From: Sphingomonas sp.
GTDB taxonomy: Bacteria; Pseudomonadota; Alphaproteobacteria; Sphingomonadales; Sphingomonadaceae
Length of the DNA stretch: 64,000 nt
Direction: 5' to 3'
Assembly (NCBI RefSeq): GCF_017745215.1
Contig: NZ_JAGHZV010000015.1
Location: 1-64,000, forward strand
Shown: positions 63,072 through 64,000 of the stretch, one piece after another
Layout of the letters: the number at the start of each line of letters is the position of its first letter
How positions within the stretch are numbered: position 1 is the stretch's first letter
The notes under the pieces: model-generated
The model's database searches: none
Told to the model about the DNA's origin: nothing
What the model saw: the letters and a program-made list of their open reading frames with translations, nothing else
Translations under genes and position numbers: made by a program

Positions 63072-64000
63072 ATGAACGCTCCCGAACCCAAGCCCTGGAT
63101 CATGGCGATCGACCCGTACAAGCCGGGCCGCTCCACCACCGACAGCGGCGCCAAGGCCGTCAAGCTCTCGTCGAACGAGAATCCGCTCGGCACCTCGCCG
63201 GCGGCACGCCAGGCGTTCGCGAGCGCCGCGCACAGCCTCGAGCGCTATCCCGACGCCAGCGGCACCGAGCTGCGCGACGCGATCGCCGCGATCCACGGGC
63301 TCGATCCCGCGCGGATCATCTACGGCAACGGCTCGGACGAAGTGCTTCACCTCGCCGCCGGTGCCTTCGCCGGCCCGGGCGACGAAGTCATCTACGTCAA
63401 CTACGGCTTCACCGTATATCCGATCGCGACCCGCCGCGTCGGTGCCACGCCGGTGGTCGCGCCCGACCGGGACTATGCGACCGACGTCGATGCGATCCTC
63501 GCCTGCGTGACCGAGCGGACGAAGATCATCTTCATCGCCAACCCCAACAACCCGACCGGCACCTATGCGCCGCGCGCCGAGATCGAGCGGCTCCACGCCG
63601 GGCTGCCCGGCCATGTGCTGCTCGTGCTCGACCATGCCTATGCCGAATATATCGAAGGCAGCGACGACGACGGCGGGATGGCGCTGGCGAAGACCGCCTC
63701 CAACGTGCTCGTCACGCGCACCTTCTCGAAGATGTTCGGGCTTGCCGCCGAGCGGATCGGCTGGGGCTATGCCGCCGAGCCGATCATCGAAGCGATGCAC
63801 CGCATCCGCCTGCCCTTCTCGATCACCATCGCGGGTACCGCGGCGGCGCTCGCGGCGCTCGGCGACACCGGCTTCGTCGAGCACACGCGTGCGCACAATG
63901 CCGAGTGGCGCCGCTGGTTCGCCGGCGAGATCGCCAAGCTGGGCAACGCCGGCATCCGCGCGGTGCCGAGCCAGGCGAACTTCGTGCTCGTGCTGTTCGA
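63072..64000 (+). CDS. hisC: Histidinol-phosphate aminotransferase (partial)
   Basis: HisC transfers an amino group from glutamate to imidazole-acetol phosphate in histidine synthesis. The frame runs off the window after 309 complete codons; full length is about 360-370. Visible are [10 protein letters not shown], the PLP-contacting [21 protein letters not shown] and the PLP lysine K220 in [16 protein letters not shown]. The ATG at 63072 gives a normal start. Partner hisZ lies 55 kb away. Confidence 0.95.
   Translation, partial: MNAPEPKPWIMAIDPYKPGRSTTDSGAKAVKLSSNENPLGTSPAARQAFASAAHSLERYPDASGTELRDAIAAIHGLDPARIIYGNGSDEVLHLAAGAFAGPGDEVIYVNYGFTVYPIATRRVGATPVVAPDRDYATDVDAILACVTERTKIIFIANPNNPTGTYAPRAEIERLHAGLPGHVLLVLDHAYAEYIEGSDDDGGMALAKTASNVLVTRTFSKMFGLAAERIGWGYAAEPIIEAMHRIRLPFSITIAGTAAALAALGDTGFVEHTRAHNAEWRRWFAGEIAKLGNAGIRAVPSQANFVLVLF

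Overview
The window is chromosomal DNA of a GC-rich alphaproteobacterium, most probably a Sphingomonas or close relative. The clearest evidence is a circularly permuted two-piece tmRNA gene (about 40039-40475, tag ANDNEALAIAA), together with blocks that look like those of sphingomonads: serC-serA, mutY/dciA-dsbA-dsbA-smc, rnd-lptC-lptA-lptB-rpoN and hisC/metX-metW. I see no tRNA, rRNA, insertion sequence, prophage or CRISPR array. Most of the window is housekeeping. The accessory signal lies in one low-GC gene, several small operons and, above all, two families of structured palindromic repeats.

Layout. 1-2.4 kb: pnp with a strong terminator, then a low-GC three-helix membrane protein (2505-3113). 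3.2-5.2 kb: a membrane-anchored LuxR-type regulator divergent from a HisKA_2-type kinase. 5.3-11.3 kb: zinc alcohol dehydrogenase, hisZ, a 2OG-Fe(II) oxygenase, serA, and serC behind a two-hairpin leader. 11.4-24.9 kb: hydrolases, a LOG-family protein, smc, two DsbA-like proteins, dciA, mutY, a serine hydrolase, nudC, an XRE/membrane pair and pheA. 25-32.4 kb: a cytochrome c, a GH130-GH13-GT4 operon, chorismate mutase divergent from a polyprenyl synthase, and an unusual alpha/beta hydrolase. 32.4-40.7 kb: hrpB, an NDUFS4-type complex I subunit, a lemA-TPM-TPM-TPM-NUDIX operon, mscL, an Rrf2 regulator and ssrA. 40.8-48.3 kb: a mannitol-dehydrogenase-family enzyme, a two-DTG protease, a divergent Lhr-like helicase and beta-CASP exonuclease, and small secreted proteins. 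48.5-54.9 kb: rpoN, the Lpt genes, RNase D, TerC and a double cold-shock-domain protein. 55-64 kb: a PAS kinase with two response regulators, pirin, metW, metX, a Tat-type amine oxidase and the start of hisC.

How the genes fit together. Amino-acid synthesis is well represented (serA/serC, hisZ/hisC, pheA and chorismate mutase, metX/metW). Envelope assembly is represented by lptC-lptA-lptB and possibly by the three TPM proteins with LemA. DNA maintenance includes smc, dciA, mutY and the helicase/exonuclease pair. The less ordinary features are: nested palindromic elements whose right end lies on the TGA stop of the leftward gene at three sites; a second palindromic family that supplies the last codons of hisZ and touches the stops of serC and the mannitol-type dehydrogenase; a TPM lipoprotein that can only start at CTG; and a ligase-associated helicase/exonuclease pair with no ligase beside it.
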